A stretch of 64,000 nucleotides of DNA from Verrucomicrobia bacterium LW23. GTDB lineage: Bacteria > Verrucomicrobiota > Verrucomicrobiia > Methylacidiphilales > UBA1321. The notes below the pieces were generated by a model. That model saw only the letters and a list, made by a program, of their open reading frames with translations, was not told the DNA's origin and did no database searches. Made by a program: the position numbers and the translations under genes. Below are positions 51,645 to 59,982 of this stretch, one piece after another (the stretch's first letter is position 1; each line of letters begins with the position of its first letter). The DNA lies in assembly GCA_003054695.1 (NCBI GenBank), contig QAZA01000001.1:62001-126000 (forward strand), given 5' to 3'.

Positions 51645-52160
51645 TTACGGCGCTTTGGCGCGGGCCACGCCTACTTTGCCGTGCTTGACGGCGACGTACG
51701 TCTTGCCGGGCTTTGCGGTTACGGCGTAGAAGGTGCCGCGGGCGGCGGCGACGCCCTGGGCGGTCTGGACGCGGAAGTCGGCGGGCTGCATCAGTTTGCT
51801 ATTGATGAGCGTGCTGACGGTGCCGTCTTTGAGCTCCACGCTGGCTTTGCGGCTGGTGACTTGCTGGCCGGCCTGGTCCAGCTCCGCCTGGGTGATGACC
51901 AGGGTGGTGCTGTTGGACAGGCGGATGGCGCAGCCGGGGACGGGGACGAGAATCGCGATGCCGTCGGCGCCGGTGCGGACGGTGGAGCCAACTTCCACCT
52001 TGCTGCCGGCTTTGAGAGGGCCGAAGGTTGTCGAGTTGGGCGGGGCTACTTCGACGGTGCCGCTGACGCTGGTGACGGTGGCTTTGGTGGGCGCCGCAAA
52101 AAGGGCGGTCGGCGCCAGCAGGGCGAGCATCACGGCAAGGAGCAGAGAGCGGGGCATCAT
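51645..52160 (-). CDS. Secreted FecR-domain protein
   Basis: A 171-residue protein with a signal peptide (LLLAVMLALLAPTALFA) and a FecR domain: VTSVSGTVEVAPPNSTTFGP, KVEVGSTVRTGADGIAILVP and DFRVQTAQGVAAARGTFYAV. Classical FecR proteins transmit iron signals to a sigma factor, but in Verrucomicrobiota many FecR-domain proteins are free secreted proteins, as here. No sigma factor or receptor is adjacent. Two consecutive Met codons (52160, 52157) are alternative starts; the longer frame to 52292 has no signal peptide. Confidence 0.8.
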   Translation of the reverse strand: MMPRSLLLAVMLALLAPTALFAAPTKATVTSVSGTVEVAPPNSTTFGPLKAGSKVEVGSTVRTGADGIAILVPVPGCAIRLSNSTTLVITQAELDQAGQQVTSRKASVELKDGTVSTLINSKLMQPADFRVQTAQGVAAARGTFYAVTAKPGKTYVAVKHGKVGVARAKAP

Positions 52161-52576
52161 ATAAAGAGGGGAGGTGATGGGCGCCGGGGTGTGGAAAGCA
52201 GCAGGCGCGCCGCGTCGTCGGCACAGAGGATAGGAAGAAAGCGTTGCGGTTGGCAAACTTATTTCACCGCGATTTATCTTGTTTGTGCACAAAGATTTAG
52301 CGCGGTTATTCCCTATGTCGCGACAGCCTCGCGAGCCTGGAAGCGGTAGCCCGTGTGGTACGCATCACCACAGCGCGGCGGCGTATTGTTTGGACGAGCG
52401 GGCCGCGCAAGCTTGCAGCGGGGCAGCGAGGCATGCCCCCCGGGTGCCAGCCGTCCGCCCGCCAACGCTGATACAATGCGATCGGTGAACCTCGAAAAGG
52501 TTCCATCGTCTAGCCCAACCCAGCCCAGGGCTCTCCGAGTACAGGTAGGGAACCCTCGGTAAGGACTTCAACCGCT
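52161..52576. other. Intergenic gap with a palindrome and a repeat fragment
   Basis: 416 bp between the FecR protein start and the GH78 stop. A perfect TTTGTGCACAAA palindrome lies at 52282-52293, about 120 bp upstream of the FecR start. GAACCTCGAAAAGGTTC (52487-52503) followed by CTAGCCCA and CCCAGGG is a fragment of the large repeat at 59706-59927. Confidence 0.5.
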
Positions 52577-55036
52577 CTACTGACTCCGAAAGCGTGTTTC
52601 CCCTGCCCCCAGCGCAGTGGGCGCGGGGGAGGTGGGGAGCCAAAGCTCGCCGGTGACGCCCGCGGGCAGGCGGATGAAGCCTTCAAAGCGATCGCCTTCG
52701 GTGCTCAGTTCGAGGAGAATCTCGCCGTCCGGGTGGGGTAGCGCTACTTCCACGTGCGGCATCGGCAGCGGCGCGGGGCGGAACTCTACCGTGGCGAAGC
52801 CGGGCGAGCCCGGACGCAGGCCCAGCAGCGAGCGCACAAGATGATAATGCGGGTGCGAGCTCCAGCCGTGGCAGTCCGAGCGCGTCGGCTCCGGTTGCTC
52901 CGGCACTGTCAGCATGCCGTTGGCCGTGTAGTCCAGCCACGGCTGAATCCGTTGCCAGATGGCATCACGAAAGCCGCCGGCCGTCGCCAGCGCCTCCAGC
53001 ACGTAGTGGCAGAAGGACACGGTGGCCGGCGTCAGCTTTCGTTCCGCTTCCGCACCGGCCCTGGCCCGTGCGCCTGCGTCCGCCAGCGCGGCGGCCAGCC
53101 GGGCGGCGCGGCCTGGCGGTAAGCCGCCGGCCAGCAGGGCGGCAGCCTGCGTATGCTCGGAGAAGAGGGTGCGCTCTGTGGTGTCGGAGTACAGGCCGCG
53201 TTGTTCGTCCCAAAACACCTCGGCCGCGGCGACAAGCTCGGTTGCCCGGCGCAGCCAGCGCGCGGCGGGTTCGGGCTCGCCGGCGTACTGCTCCATCTGC
53301 GCGGCGCGGCGCAGGGTCCAGGCCAAAATCCAGTGAAACAGCGCGCTTGCGCCCTCGGGACCGGTGGGGGGCTCGCCTCCATTCCAGCCCCGCACCCAGT
53401 CCGCAAAGCGCCAGCCAAACGGCGCGCGGGCCAGGCCGTCGTTGGGCCCCAGCTCGGCCAGCCAGTAGTCGAGGATGGCGCGCATGCCCGGCACGATGGC
53501 GGCGACAAACGCCCGGTCGCGCCGCCACATCATGTAGTCATGCGCAATGCCAATCCAGTGCAGGGAGTAGAGCGGCAGCACCACCGAGTTGCGGGAGGGC
53601 CACTGCGCGCGGATCAGGCCGCACGGCAGCCGCGATGCGTCAAAATCGGCCAGCGCCTTGCGCACCAGGCGCGCGTCCGGCGACATGGTGTAGAGAGCCA
53701 GCGCCACCTGCGGAACATCACCAATCCACGACATCTGCTCGTAAAACGGCCCGTCGATAATCGCATCGTGCGATGACGCGAGCACCGTTTTGCGGCACGC
53801 CGCCAGCACGGCGTTCACCTGGGGAAGCCTTGTCGCCACCCGGCCGGTAACGGGCAGGGGATACTCTGCGCTGTTTAGCTCAAGGCTCTCCAGCACAAGC
53901 TCTTGCGACTGCGTTGCGACACAGATCTCCACATAGCGGCCGGTGCGGATAAACGGGGGCCGGAAAGCGCAACCCTTGCTGCCGTCCGGCTCAAAGCGAT
54001 CGCCCACGCCCACAAACCACTTGCCCTGCACGGCCGCGCGGTCCCCTTTGTGCGGAGACTCCGCGCCCTCAAACAGGGACTCCGCAAAGTGGATGCGCAC
54101 CGAAGCGCCGGCGCCCGCCGAGACGGCCAGCTCAGGCAGCACGCACGCGTAGTCGCGCAGATCCACAATAACGCGCCGCGCCGTGTGGGGCGGCACGGTA
54201 AGCGGGGAGTCCCCCGCCAGCCAGCGCTGCCATGCCGCATGCTCGGCCGGCGCGTCGTTCGCGGAATCCACCGGGCCCCTGGTGACCGCGGAGACATGCC
54301 GCACCCAACCGCCCGCGTGGGGCGTCTCCGCCGCGACAGGCAGCGTGGCCGGCGTCAGCAAATGCATGCGCGGGTGCCGGGTGCGGATGCCTGCGCTGGA
54401 GCCGGGATGCAGCGCCACCGCCGCCGTCCACTCGCCCTCGTCGCCCGGCGCGCCGGCGTTGTGTGCACCGCCCCGCAGCACGGTATTCCAGCCCACGCTG
54501 AAGAACTCGCCCGGAAACGGCTTCTCGTAGCCCAGCGGCGGGAGAACGCGCGCCTGCCATGGCGCCTTGCCGGTATCGAGGGCGATGCTTTCGTTTCGCT
54601 CGCCGGTCCCGGCTCCATTCACGGTTTCGGCAGCCAGCAAAAAGCCGGGCTGCAGGCTCAGCTGCGAGCGCAGGCCCAGCACGCCGTGCGCCTGCACAAC
54701 AGCGGTCACCACGTGGCGCCCGGGGCTCGCGCTCCAGTCGTAGGAGTCAAAGTACCAGCGCTCCAGAGTGCCGCGCTCGCTCCCCCAGCCCGCGCGGGCG
54801 CCGTCGATATAGAGCTCGTACCGTTCATCGCCCGCCACGTGCAGCCGCACCTCCGTCGCCGCAGCGATCTCCACCACGCAGCGGAAGGCAATCCGGCACG
54901 GCGCCGCCGGCTGCGATGCATGGGTAATCCACGATGCGCGCCAGAAGCCCCGCTCGATCCAGCCGCGCTCACGCTCCGCCTCCAGAAACGGAAGCTCCTT
55001 AAGGATAACGCGTTGCACGGGGGCGGATGGACTCAT
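52577..55036 (-). CDS. Alpha-L-rhamnosidase-like glycoside hydrolase (GH78-type)
   Basis: An 819-residue protein. An N-terminal jelly-roll region (ERGFWRASWIT, then EVRLHVAGDERYELYIDGAR) is followed by a six-hairpin (alpha/alpha)6 catalytic barrel. Its markers are IIDGPFYEQMSWIGDVPQVA, WIGIAHDYMMWRRDRAFVAA and SFCHYVLEALATAGGFRDAI, with GWSSHPHYHLV near the C-terminus. GH78 enzymes remove terminal alpha-L-rhamnose from plant or bacterial glycans. I see the expected acidic residue in DGPFYEQ but cannot confirm the general acid. No signal peptide is seen. The Met at 55036 is preferred to 55156 because the jelly-roll starts soon after. Confidence 0.8.
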   Translation of the reverse strand: MSPSAPVQRVILKELPFLEAERERGWIERGFWRASWITHASQPAAPCRIAFRCVVEIAAATEVRLHVAGDERYELYIDGARAGWGSERGTLERWYFDSYDWSASPGRHVVTAVVQAHGVLGLRSQLSLQPGFLLAAETVNGAGTGERNESIALDTGKAPWQARVLPPLGYEKPFPGEFFSVGWNTVLRGGAHNAGAPGDEGEWTAAVALHPGSSAGIRTRHPRMHLLTPATLPVAAETPHAGGWVRHVSAVTRGPVDSANDAPAEHAAWQRWLAGDSPLTVPPHTARRVIVDLRDYACVLPELAVSAGAGASVRIHFAESLFEGAESPHKGDRAAVQGKWFVGVGDRFEPDGSKGCAFRPPFIRTGRYVEICVATQSQELVLESLELNSAEYPLPVTGRVATRLPQVNAVLAACRKTVLASSHDAIIDGPFYEQMSWIGDVPQVALALYTMSPDARLVRKALADFDASRLPCGLIRAQWPSRNSVVLPLYSLHWIGIAHDYMMWRRDRAFVAAIVPGMRAILDYWLAELGPNDGLARAPFGWRFADWVRGWNGGEPPTGPEGASALFHWILAWTLRRAAQMEQYAGEPEPAARWLRRATELVAAAEVFWDEQRGLYSDTTERTLFSEHTQAAALLAGGLPPGRAARLAAALADAGARARAGAEAERKLTPATVSFCHYVLEALATAGGFRDAIWQRIQPWLDYTANGMLTVPEQPEPTRSDCHGWSSHPHYHLVRSLLGLRPGSPGFATVEFRPAPLPMPHVEVALPHPDGEILLELSTEGDRFEGFIRLPAGVTGELWLPTSPAPTALGAGETRFRSQ

Positions 55037-55265
55037 GGGAAGGGGGTGAGAGGGGGTTCGGAGGTCGCCGCTTTCCGAGGGCGCCCTGGCTGCACTCGGG
55101 GAGTCCCGGACCCGGATATGCAGTCTCTTCGAGGGTCTCAGATCTGCGGATTGCACGTGTACTTAAACCACTCTAGGCGAATCACTTCGGACGTTATGAT
55201 GCGCGGAGTGTAGTGGGTTGCGGAGGCGGATGGCAACGCAACAATCGCACTTCAGCAGAAATATA

Positions 55266-55294
55266 TTGACTAAGCAGTCAGTCATTGGTATCCT
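55266..55294 (+). promoter_or_regulatory. Promoter with overlapping TetR operator
   Basis: TTGACT (55266-55271), a 17-bp spacer and TATCCT (55289-55294) form a plausible sigma-70 promoter. The palindrome TGACT-AAGC-AGTCA (55267-55280) overlaps the -35 region and fits autorepression by the TetR protein. Transcription would start at about the ATG, so the mRNA may be leaderless. Confidence 0.55.
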
Positions 55295-55300
55295 CTGGAA

Positions 55301-55867
55301 ATGATGGCCCGGCCCAAAAGCAACGACAAACGCAGAGCAATCCTGGACGCGGCAACGCGCGTGATTGCGGCGCAGGGCCTGAGCGCACCCACCGCCACCC
55401 TTGCGCGAGAGGCCGGCATCTCCAATGGCTCGCTCTTTACCTATTTTGCCACCAAATCGGAGCTGCTGAACCAGCTGTACGTGGAGCTGAAGACCGAAAT
55501 GGCGGCTGCGCTGCACGGGTTTCCGGCCGAGGCGCCGCTGCGCGAGCAGGTGCTTTATGTGTGGACTAACTGGATGCGCTGGGCCACCACCCACCCCGAT
55601 AAACGTCGCGCTCTGGCCTTGCTCGCCGTTTCCGACGACATTACGCCGGAGACGCGCGCCGTGGCCAACAGGCTGATGGCCGGAGTAACCGGCCTGATGG
55701 AACGGGTGCGCGCCGGCGGCCCTCTCCGGGAAGCACCGATGCCTTTTGTAGGCGCGATGCTGACCTCCCTTGCGGAGACGACGATGGACTTTATGATTCA
55801 CGATCCGCCGAACGCCGCGCAGCACTGCGCCGTGGGATTTGAGACGGCCTGGCGGGCGATCGGGTAG
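55301..55867 (+). CDS. TetR-family transcriptional regulator
   Basis: A 188-residue repressor. The N-terminal HTH reads KRRAILDAATRVIAAQGLSA followed by TLAREAGISNGSLFTYFATK, the TetR signature. The remaining 130 residues are a helical ligand-binding domain. A palindromic operator overlaps its promoter, so it is probably autoregulated. The nearest downstream gene, 386 bp away on the same strand, is a short-chain dehydrogenase; divergently upstream, 265 bp away, is the GH78 gene. Either could be a target. Start Met at 55301 or 55304. Confidence 0.88.
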   Translation: MMARPKSNDKRRAILDAATRVIAAQGLSAPTATLAREAGISNGSLFTYFATKSELLNQLYVELKTEMAAALHGFPAEAPLREQVLYVWTNWMRWATTHPDKRRALALLAVSDDITPETRAVANRLMAGVTGLMERVRAGGPLREAPMPFVGAMLTSLAETTMDFMIHDPPNAAQHCAVGFETAWRAIG

Positions 55868-56253
55868 ACGGGATTCGGCCGGGGAGCATCTCGCCATTGG
55901 ATGGGCGGAAGGGACGGAAAAGCGGGACTGTGACCAGCCACTAATCGTCCTGCAAAGGATCAGAGGTTAAGCGCGGCGGGTTAATGAGTGGGTGGACAGT
56001 CAAATAAATGGAGGCTTTGAGGCTCGCGACATTCGACTACCCAGGAGACCACTCCCTCTCTGCGTAATCCGTGTTTTCCGTGGTTAACAACTCCCCTGTG
56101 AACTGAAAGTTAACCACGGATAACACGGATTGCACGGAGGGGGGCGGCGAGATCCTGTCGTGCGATTCGAGCTCGAATGTCGACAGTGCAAGGCATCCAT
56201 CCTCACACAAATGCTCGAACAACATGAAAAACACAAACCTCAAGGAGATCGAT
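55868..56253. other. Intergenic gap with hairpin repeat
   Basis: 386 bp between TetR and the dehydrogenase. It holds the hairpin at 56066-56131 and dispersed repeat motif copy 2 (GTCGTGCGATTC at 56157-56168, TCGAATGTCGACAG at 56173-56186). No gene is supported. Confidence 0.5.
56066..56131. repeat. Hairpin repeat of the CCACGGATAACACGGATT type
   Basis: Left arm 56066-56088 and right arm 56109-56131 match as reverse complements at 22 of 23 positions with a 20-nt loop. The frame through it reads SVLSVVNF and LLTTENTDYAE, a peptide seen in spurious annotations of many genomes. Confidence 0.8.
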
Positions 56254-57249
56254 ATGGCACCGAATGACATGAACAGCGCATCACTCAACCGGGGGCGGAT
56301 GGAAGCCCGCGCCGGGACGGAGCGCATCCCCGCCAACTGGACGGCGGCGGACATCCCCTCGCAACGCGGCCGGGTCGCGCTTGTCACCGGCACGGGGGGC
56401 ATTGGCTGGGAGACGGCGCTGGGGCTGGCGCGTGCGGGCGCGGAGGTGATTATTGCCGGGCGCAACGCATGCAAGGGGGCGGAGGCTGTGGTGAGGATTC
56501 GCCGCGAAGCGCCGCAGGCCCTGGTGGCGTTTGAGCAGGTTGACCTTGCGAGCCTGGCCTCCGTGGCTGCACTGGGCGCACGCCTGCGAGGCGAGCGGGA
56601 ATGTCTGCACGTGCTGATTAACAATGCGGCCGTGATGAACCCGCCCGTGCGCCAGGAAACAGCGGACCGTCTGGAGCTGCAGTTTGGCACCAACTACCTG
56701 GGCCACTATGCCCTTACCGCCGCCCTTATGCCGTTGCTGCGCAAGGGGATGGACGCGCGGGTCGTTACCCTGTCCAGCATTGCGGCAAGGGACGGCGCGC
56801 TTCGGTTCGAGGATCTGCAGGCGCAACGCGGCTACTCGCCCATGCGCGCCTACAGCCAGTCCAAGCTGGCCTGCCTGATGTTTGCGCTGGAGCTGCAGCG
56901 ACGCAGCGAGGCGGGCGGCTGGGGGTTAGCCAGTATCGCTGCGCACCCGGGCATTGCGCGTACCGATTTGCTGCACAACGCGCCGGGCCGTTGGAGTGCC
57001 GCCGGGCTGGCGCGCACGTTGCTGTGGTTCCTGTTTCAGCCGGCGGCCCAGGGCGCCCTGCCCGGGCTCTTTGCCGCGACATCCCCCCTGGCGCAGCCGG
57101 GCGGATACTACGGCCCCGCATCCCTCTTCGAGACGCGCGGCGCCCCGGCTGTGGCGAGCATTCCCCGCCAGGCGCTGGACGAAGCAGCGGCGCGGCGCCT
57201 GTGGGATGTCTCCGCGCGCCTGGCAGGGGTTACACCGGGGGCTGGCTAA
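56254..57249 (+). CDS. Short-chain dehydrogenase/reductase
   Basis: A 331-residue SDR enzyme. TGTGGIG (about residues 45-51) is the NAD(P)-binding glycine motif, NNAAVMN the second family motif and YSQSK (Tyr near 200) the catalytic YxxxK, preceded by LSSIAA with the Ser. The layout, with an N-terminal extension of about 40 residues and a C-terminal extension, matches the oxidoreductase/retinol dehydrogenase-like subgroup. AAGGAG lies 7 bp before the ATG at 56254 and decides the start over 56224. The substrate is unknown. It may be controlled by the upstream TetR gene. Confidence 0.87.
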   Translation: MAPNDMNSASLNRGRMEARAGTERIPANWTAADIPSQRGRVALVTGTGGIGWETALGLARAGAEVIIAGRNACKGAEAVVRIRREAPQALVAFEQVDLASLASVAALGARLRGERECLHVLINNAAVMNPPVRQETADRLELQFGTNYLGHYALTAALMPLLRKGMDARVVTLSSIAARDGALRFEDLQAQRGYSPMRAYSQSKLACLMFALELQRRSEAGGWGLASIAAHPGIARTDLLHNAPGRWSAAGLARTLLWFLFQPAAQGALPGLFAATSPLAQPGGYYGPASLFETRGAPAVASIPRQALDEAAARRLWDVSARLAGVTPGAG

Positions 57250-57257
57250 GCGCCGAT

Positions 57258-58334
57258 TTACTCGGACTTGAGCGAGGCCATGTCGATGGAGAAGCGGTAC
57301 TTGATGTCGCCTTTGAGGAGGCGCTCGTAGGCTTCGTTGATCTTCTGGATCGGGATGATCTCCACATCGGCGGTGATGTTGTGCTGACCGCAGAAGTCGA
57401 GCATCTCCTGCGTCTCCGCGATGCTGCCGATGGGGGAGCCGGCCAGGCTTTTGCGGCCAAACAGCAGGGAGAACGCGGAGACGGAGAGGGGCTTCTCGGG
57501 AGCGCCCAGCATGCACATGGTGCCCTCAGGCTTCAGCAGGCGCAGCAGGGCGTTGATGTCGTGGTCGGCGGAGACGGCGTCGAGGATGAAGTCGAACGTG
57601 TAGGTGTGTTTTGCCACTTCGTCAGCGTTGCGGGAGATCACGACCTCGTGAGCGCCGAGGCGCATGGCGTCCTCCACCTTGCCGGGCGAGGTGGTGAAGA
57701 CAACCACGTGCGCGCCCATGGCGCGGGCAAACTTGACGCCCATGTGGCCCAGGCCGCCAATGCCGACGACACCCACCTTTTTGCCGGGGCCCACCTTCCA
57801 GTGGCGCAGCGGGGAGTAGGTGGTGATGCCGGCGCACAGAAGCGGTGCGGCTGCGGCCAGCGGCAGATTGGCGGGCATGCGCAGGGCAAAGTGCTCATCC
57901 ACCACAATGCTCTCCGAGTAGCCGCCGTAGGTGGGCCCGCCGATGATCGGCTCCATGCTGCCGTAGGTCCACACGGTGGTGGGGGAGAATTGCTCGTTGC
58001 CGGCTTTACAGTAGGGGCAGTTGGCGATATCGCCGCCGACCATGCAGCCGACGCCGACGAGATCGCCCACCTTGTGCTTGCTGGCGGAGGAGCCGACTTT
58101 GCGGATACGCCCGACAATCTCGTGGCCGGGCACCGCCGGATAAGTGGCGGGCATGGCGTCGCTCCACTCATTGCGGACGAAGTGGAGATCCGAGTGGCAG
58201 ACGCCGCAGAAGAGAATCTCGATCTCGACATCGCGGTCGCCCACCTCGCGGCGCTTGATGGTATCCGCGGCCATGGGGGAGGTTGCGCTGGAGGCAGAGA
58301 ATGCTTTGCAGGAGTAGGATCTGGATGTGGACAT
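57258..58334 (-). CDS. Zinc-type alcohol dehydrogenase, cinnamyl alcohol dehydrogenase-like
   Basis: A 358-residue medium-chain dehydrogenase of the YahK/CAD group, which reduces aldehydes to alcohols with NADPH. The catalytic zinc ligands are intact: Cys46 in LFCGVCHSDL, His71-Glu72 in PGHEIVG and a later Cys in LLCAGITTYS. GVVGIGGLGHMGVKFARAMG binds the coenzyme. The structural-zinc lobe is degenerate: only NCPYC remains, and two of the usual four Cys are replaced. The start at 58334 removes a 10-residue upstream extension. It is downstream of an AraC regulator on the same strand, a likely controller. Confidence 0.87.
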   Translation of the reverse strand: MSTSRSYSCKAFSASSATSPMAADTIKRREVGDRDVEIEILFCGVCHSDLHFVRNEWSDAMPATYPAVPGHEIVGRIRKVGSSASKHKVGDLVGVGCMVGGDIANCPYCKAGNEQFSPTTVWTYGSMEPIIGGPTYGGYSESIVVDEHFALRMPANLPLAAAAPLLCAGITTYSPLRHWKVGPGKKVGVVGIGGLGHMGVKFARAMGAHVVVFTTSPGKVEDAMRLGAHEVVISRNADEVAKHTYTFDFILDAVSADHDINALLRLLKPEGTMCMLGAPEKPLSVSAFSLLFGRKSLAGSPIGSIAETQEMLDFCGQHNITADVEIIPIQKINEAYERLLKGDIKYRFSIDMASLKSE

Positions 58335-58385
58335 AAGGTGCCTGTTACGTATGGGGGGATGCACTTTGGACCGGCGCGGGGCCGG

Positions 58386-59468
58386 TCAGCTTACTTTGAC
58401 TATCGGTTGGAGAGAGGAAGCGGAGGTGTTGCGGCGGGCCGCCCGCCATTCGGCAGGCGTGGTGCCTTCCCACGATCGGAAGGCGCGGTAGAAGGAGTTG
58501 GGATCCTCAAAGCCGACGAGAAAGGCCGCCTCCACAATCTCGTTGGATTCATCGCCCAGATATTGCCGGGCCAGCTCGTGGCGAGTCTCGCTCAGCAGCC
58601 GGCGGAAGGTGCTGCCCGCGTCGGTGATGCGGCGTTGCAGCGTGCGATCGCTCATGCCCAGCTCGCGGGCTACCATCACCAGGTCCGGGCGACTGCCGGC
58701 CAGCAGACGCTTCAGCACCCAGCGAACCTGGGCGAGGATGCCGGGCTTTTGGGCTTCGGACTCCAGCTGATGCTCGAACTGCGAGGAGAGCATGTGCAGA
58801 AGCTCCTCGTTATGAGTCAGATACGGAAGCTCCAGATCGCACGCGGGCAGAATCAGCCCATCGCGCGCCGCACCGTAAAGGACGGGGCAGCCAAAGTAGT
58901 CCTCAAAACTGTTGCCGGGCTCGGCGGGGCGGATGAGCTCCACGCGCCGCGCCCGCAGCGGCGTTTTGGTGCCGCGGCGGCCCAGCTCCATCACCAGGGC
59001 AAAGGCGGAGTCGGTAAGGAGCTCCGGCACGGGCTCGCCGGCGAGCAGGGGAAAGGCGACCTCAACGCGTACCTCGCCATCGGCCGCGGGGATAAGATGG
59101 AACTCCTGCGAGCAACACAGGCGCTTGTAGCGGGCCAGCCGCTCGATGGAATCCCGAAACGTGCGGGCGTGCAGGGCGGCCAGCAGGGTGGGATGAAACT
59201 GGCTGGACTCCAGCCCGTTCACAAACTTCCAGCCCACAGTCGGGTCGCCCACCAGCTCGCGAACCGCGCGCCAGATGGCAAAGTACTGCGCCGTGGTTGC
59301 CATGCTTTCGCCACTGTACAGTGCGGCGGGCATGTTGGCCCGATGCAGCACCGCGCTCGGCGCCACGCCCAGGGACTTCAGGCCATCCCAAAACGCACAG
59401 GCCAGCCGAATGCGGTCCCGGTCCTGTGCGCTGCTTTTGGCGCGGTGCTCATGTCGTGGCGCGTTCAT
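58386..59468 (-). CDS. AraC-family regulator with arabinose-binding-like N-terminal domain
   Basis: A 360-residue regulator. The C-terminal HTH domain contains LVMVARELGMSDRTLQRRIT and VEAAFLVGFEDPNSFYRAFR followed by WEGTTPAEWR. The first 250 residues match the Arabinose_bd (DUF2865-like) sensor found in the QbdB/OruR group. Its start is directly upstream of the alcohol dehydrogenase gene in the same orientation, 51 bp from it, so it probably activates that gene in response to an aldehyde, alcohol or related compound. The inducer is not visible. Confidence 0.85.
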   Translation of the reverse strand: MNAPRHEHRAKSSAQDRDRIRLACAFWDGLKSLGVAPSAVLHRANMPAALYSGESMATTAQYFAIWRAVRELVGDPTVGWKFVNGLESSQFHPTLLAALHARTFRDSIERLARYKRLCCSQEFHLIPAADGEVRVEVAFPLLAGEPVPELLTDSAFALVMELGRRGTKTPLRARRVELIRPAEPGNSFEDYFGCPVLYGAARDGLILPACDLELPYLTHNEELLHMLSSQFEHQLESEAQKPGILAQVRWVLKRLLAGSRPDLVMVARELGMSDRTLQRRITDAGSTFRRLLSETRHELARQYLGDESNEIVEAAFLVGFEDPNSFYRAFRSWEGTTPAEWRAARRNTSASSLQPIVKVS

Positions 59469-59982
59469 GCGGTAGTTTTACCAGCATAACCCGGAACCGC
59501 CGTCTGTCACTAGCAGGACACGCCAATCGACTTGCAAAAGGCGCCAAACTTCACCGCAACCTCCGAAGCGCCACAGGCGCGAATGCCTGTGGCCCAGGGC
59601 GTGGGCCCTGGAAAGAGTCTCGTATTGAGAACGCTCCTAGTGTTTCGGCAAGGATCTATTGGAGGATAAGGGCGGTTCAAGAAGAGATCTTCGCAAGGCT
59701 CTGACAACCTCAACGAGGTTGTATAACCTAGCCCAGGGTTCCCCGAGCGAAGCGAGAGAACCCTGGGTGAAGGCGCGAAATCGAACGACCCCAACGCGGG
59801 TCGCATCCCTTTTCGACGCCGAGGGATACAACCCGCGTTGGGGTTGGTCTGAAACTGCCGCTTACCCAGGGTTCTCTCGCTTCGCTCGGGGAACCCTGGG
59901 CTAGGTTATAGAACCTCTTCGAGGTTCTCGGAGATTCCCCGTCCATGCACGTCTGATCCTAAAATAGATCTTTGCCGATGCG
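59469..59982. other. Intergenic gap holding the composite repeat
   Basis: 514 bp between the AraC gene start and the flavoprotein stop. The first part shows GCGCCAC/GTGGCCC-type small palindromes (59565-59610); from 59706 it is the large composite repeat described separately. Frames such as YNLAQGSPSEAREPWV are read from the repeat and are not genes. Confidence 0.6.
59706..59927. repeat. Nested palindromic element with 47-bp perfect arms
   Basis: Arms 59722-59768 and 59864-59910 are exact reverse complements over 47 bp and contain AACCTAGCCCAGGG and GAGCGAAGCGAGAG. Inside, 59787-59809 pairs imperfectly with 59823-59845 (ACCCCAACGCGGGT). Outside, each end carries its own palindrome: CAACCTCAACGAGGTTG on the left, GAACCTCTTCGAGGTTC on the right. 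The whole is symmetrical at three levels. A fragment of the same element is at 52487-52530. Confidence 0.88.

Noticed and set aside
59659-59946. Frames reading YNLAQGSPSEAREPWV on both strands
   Set aside because: They are translations of the perfect inverted repeat, which gives the same peptide from both strands; not genes.
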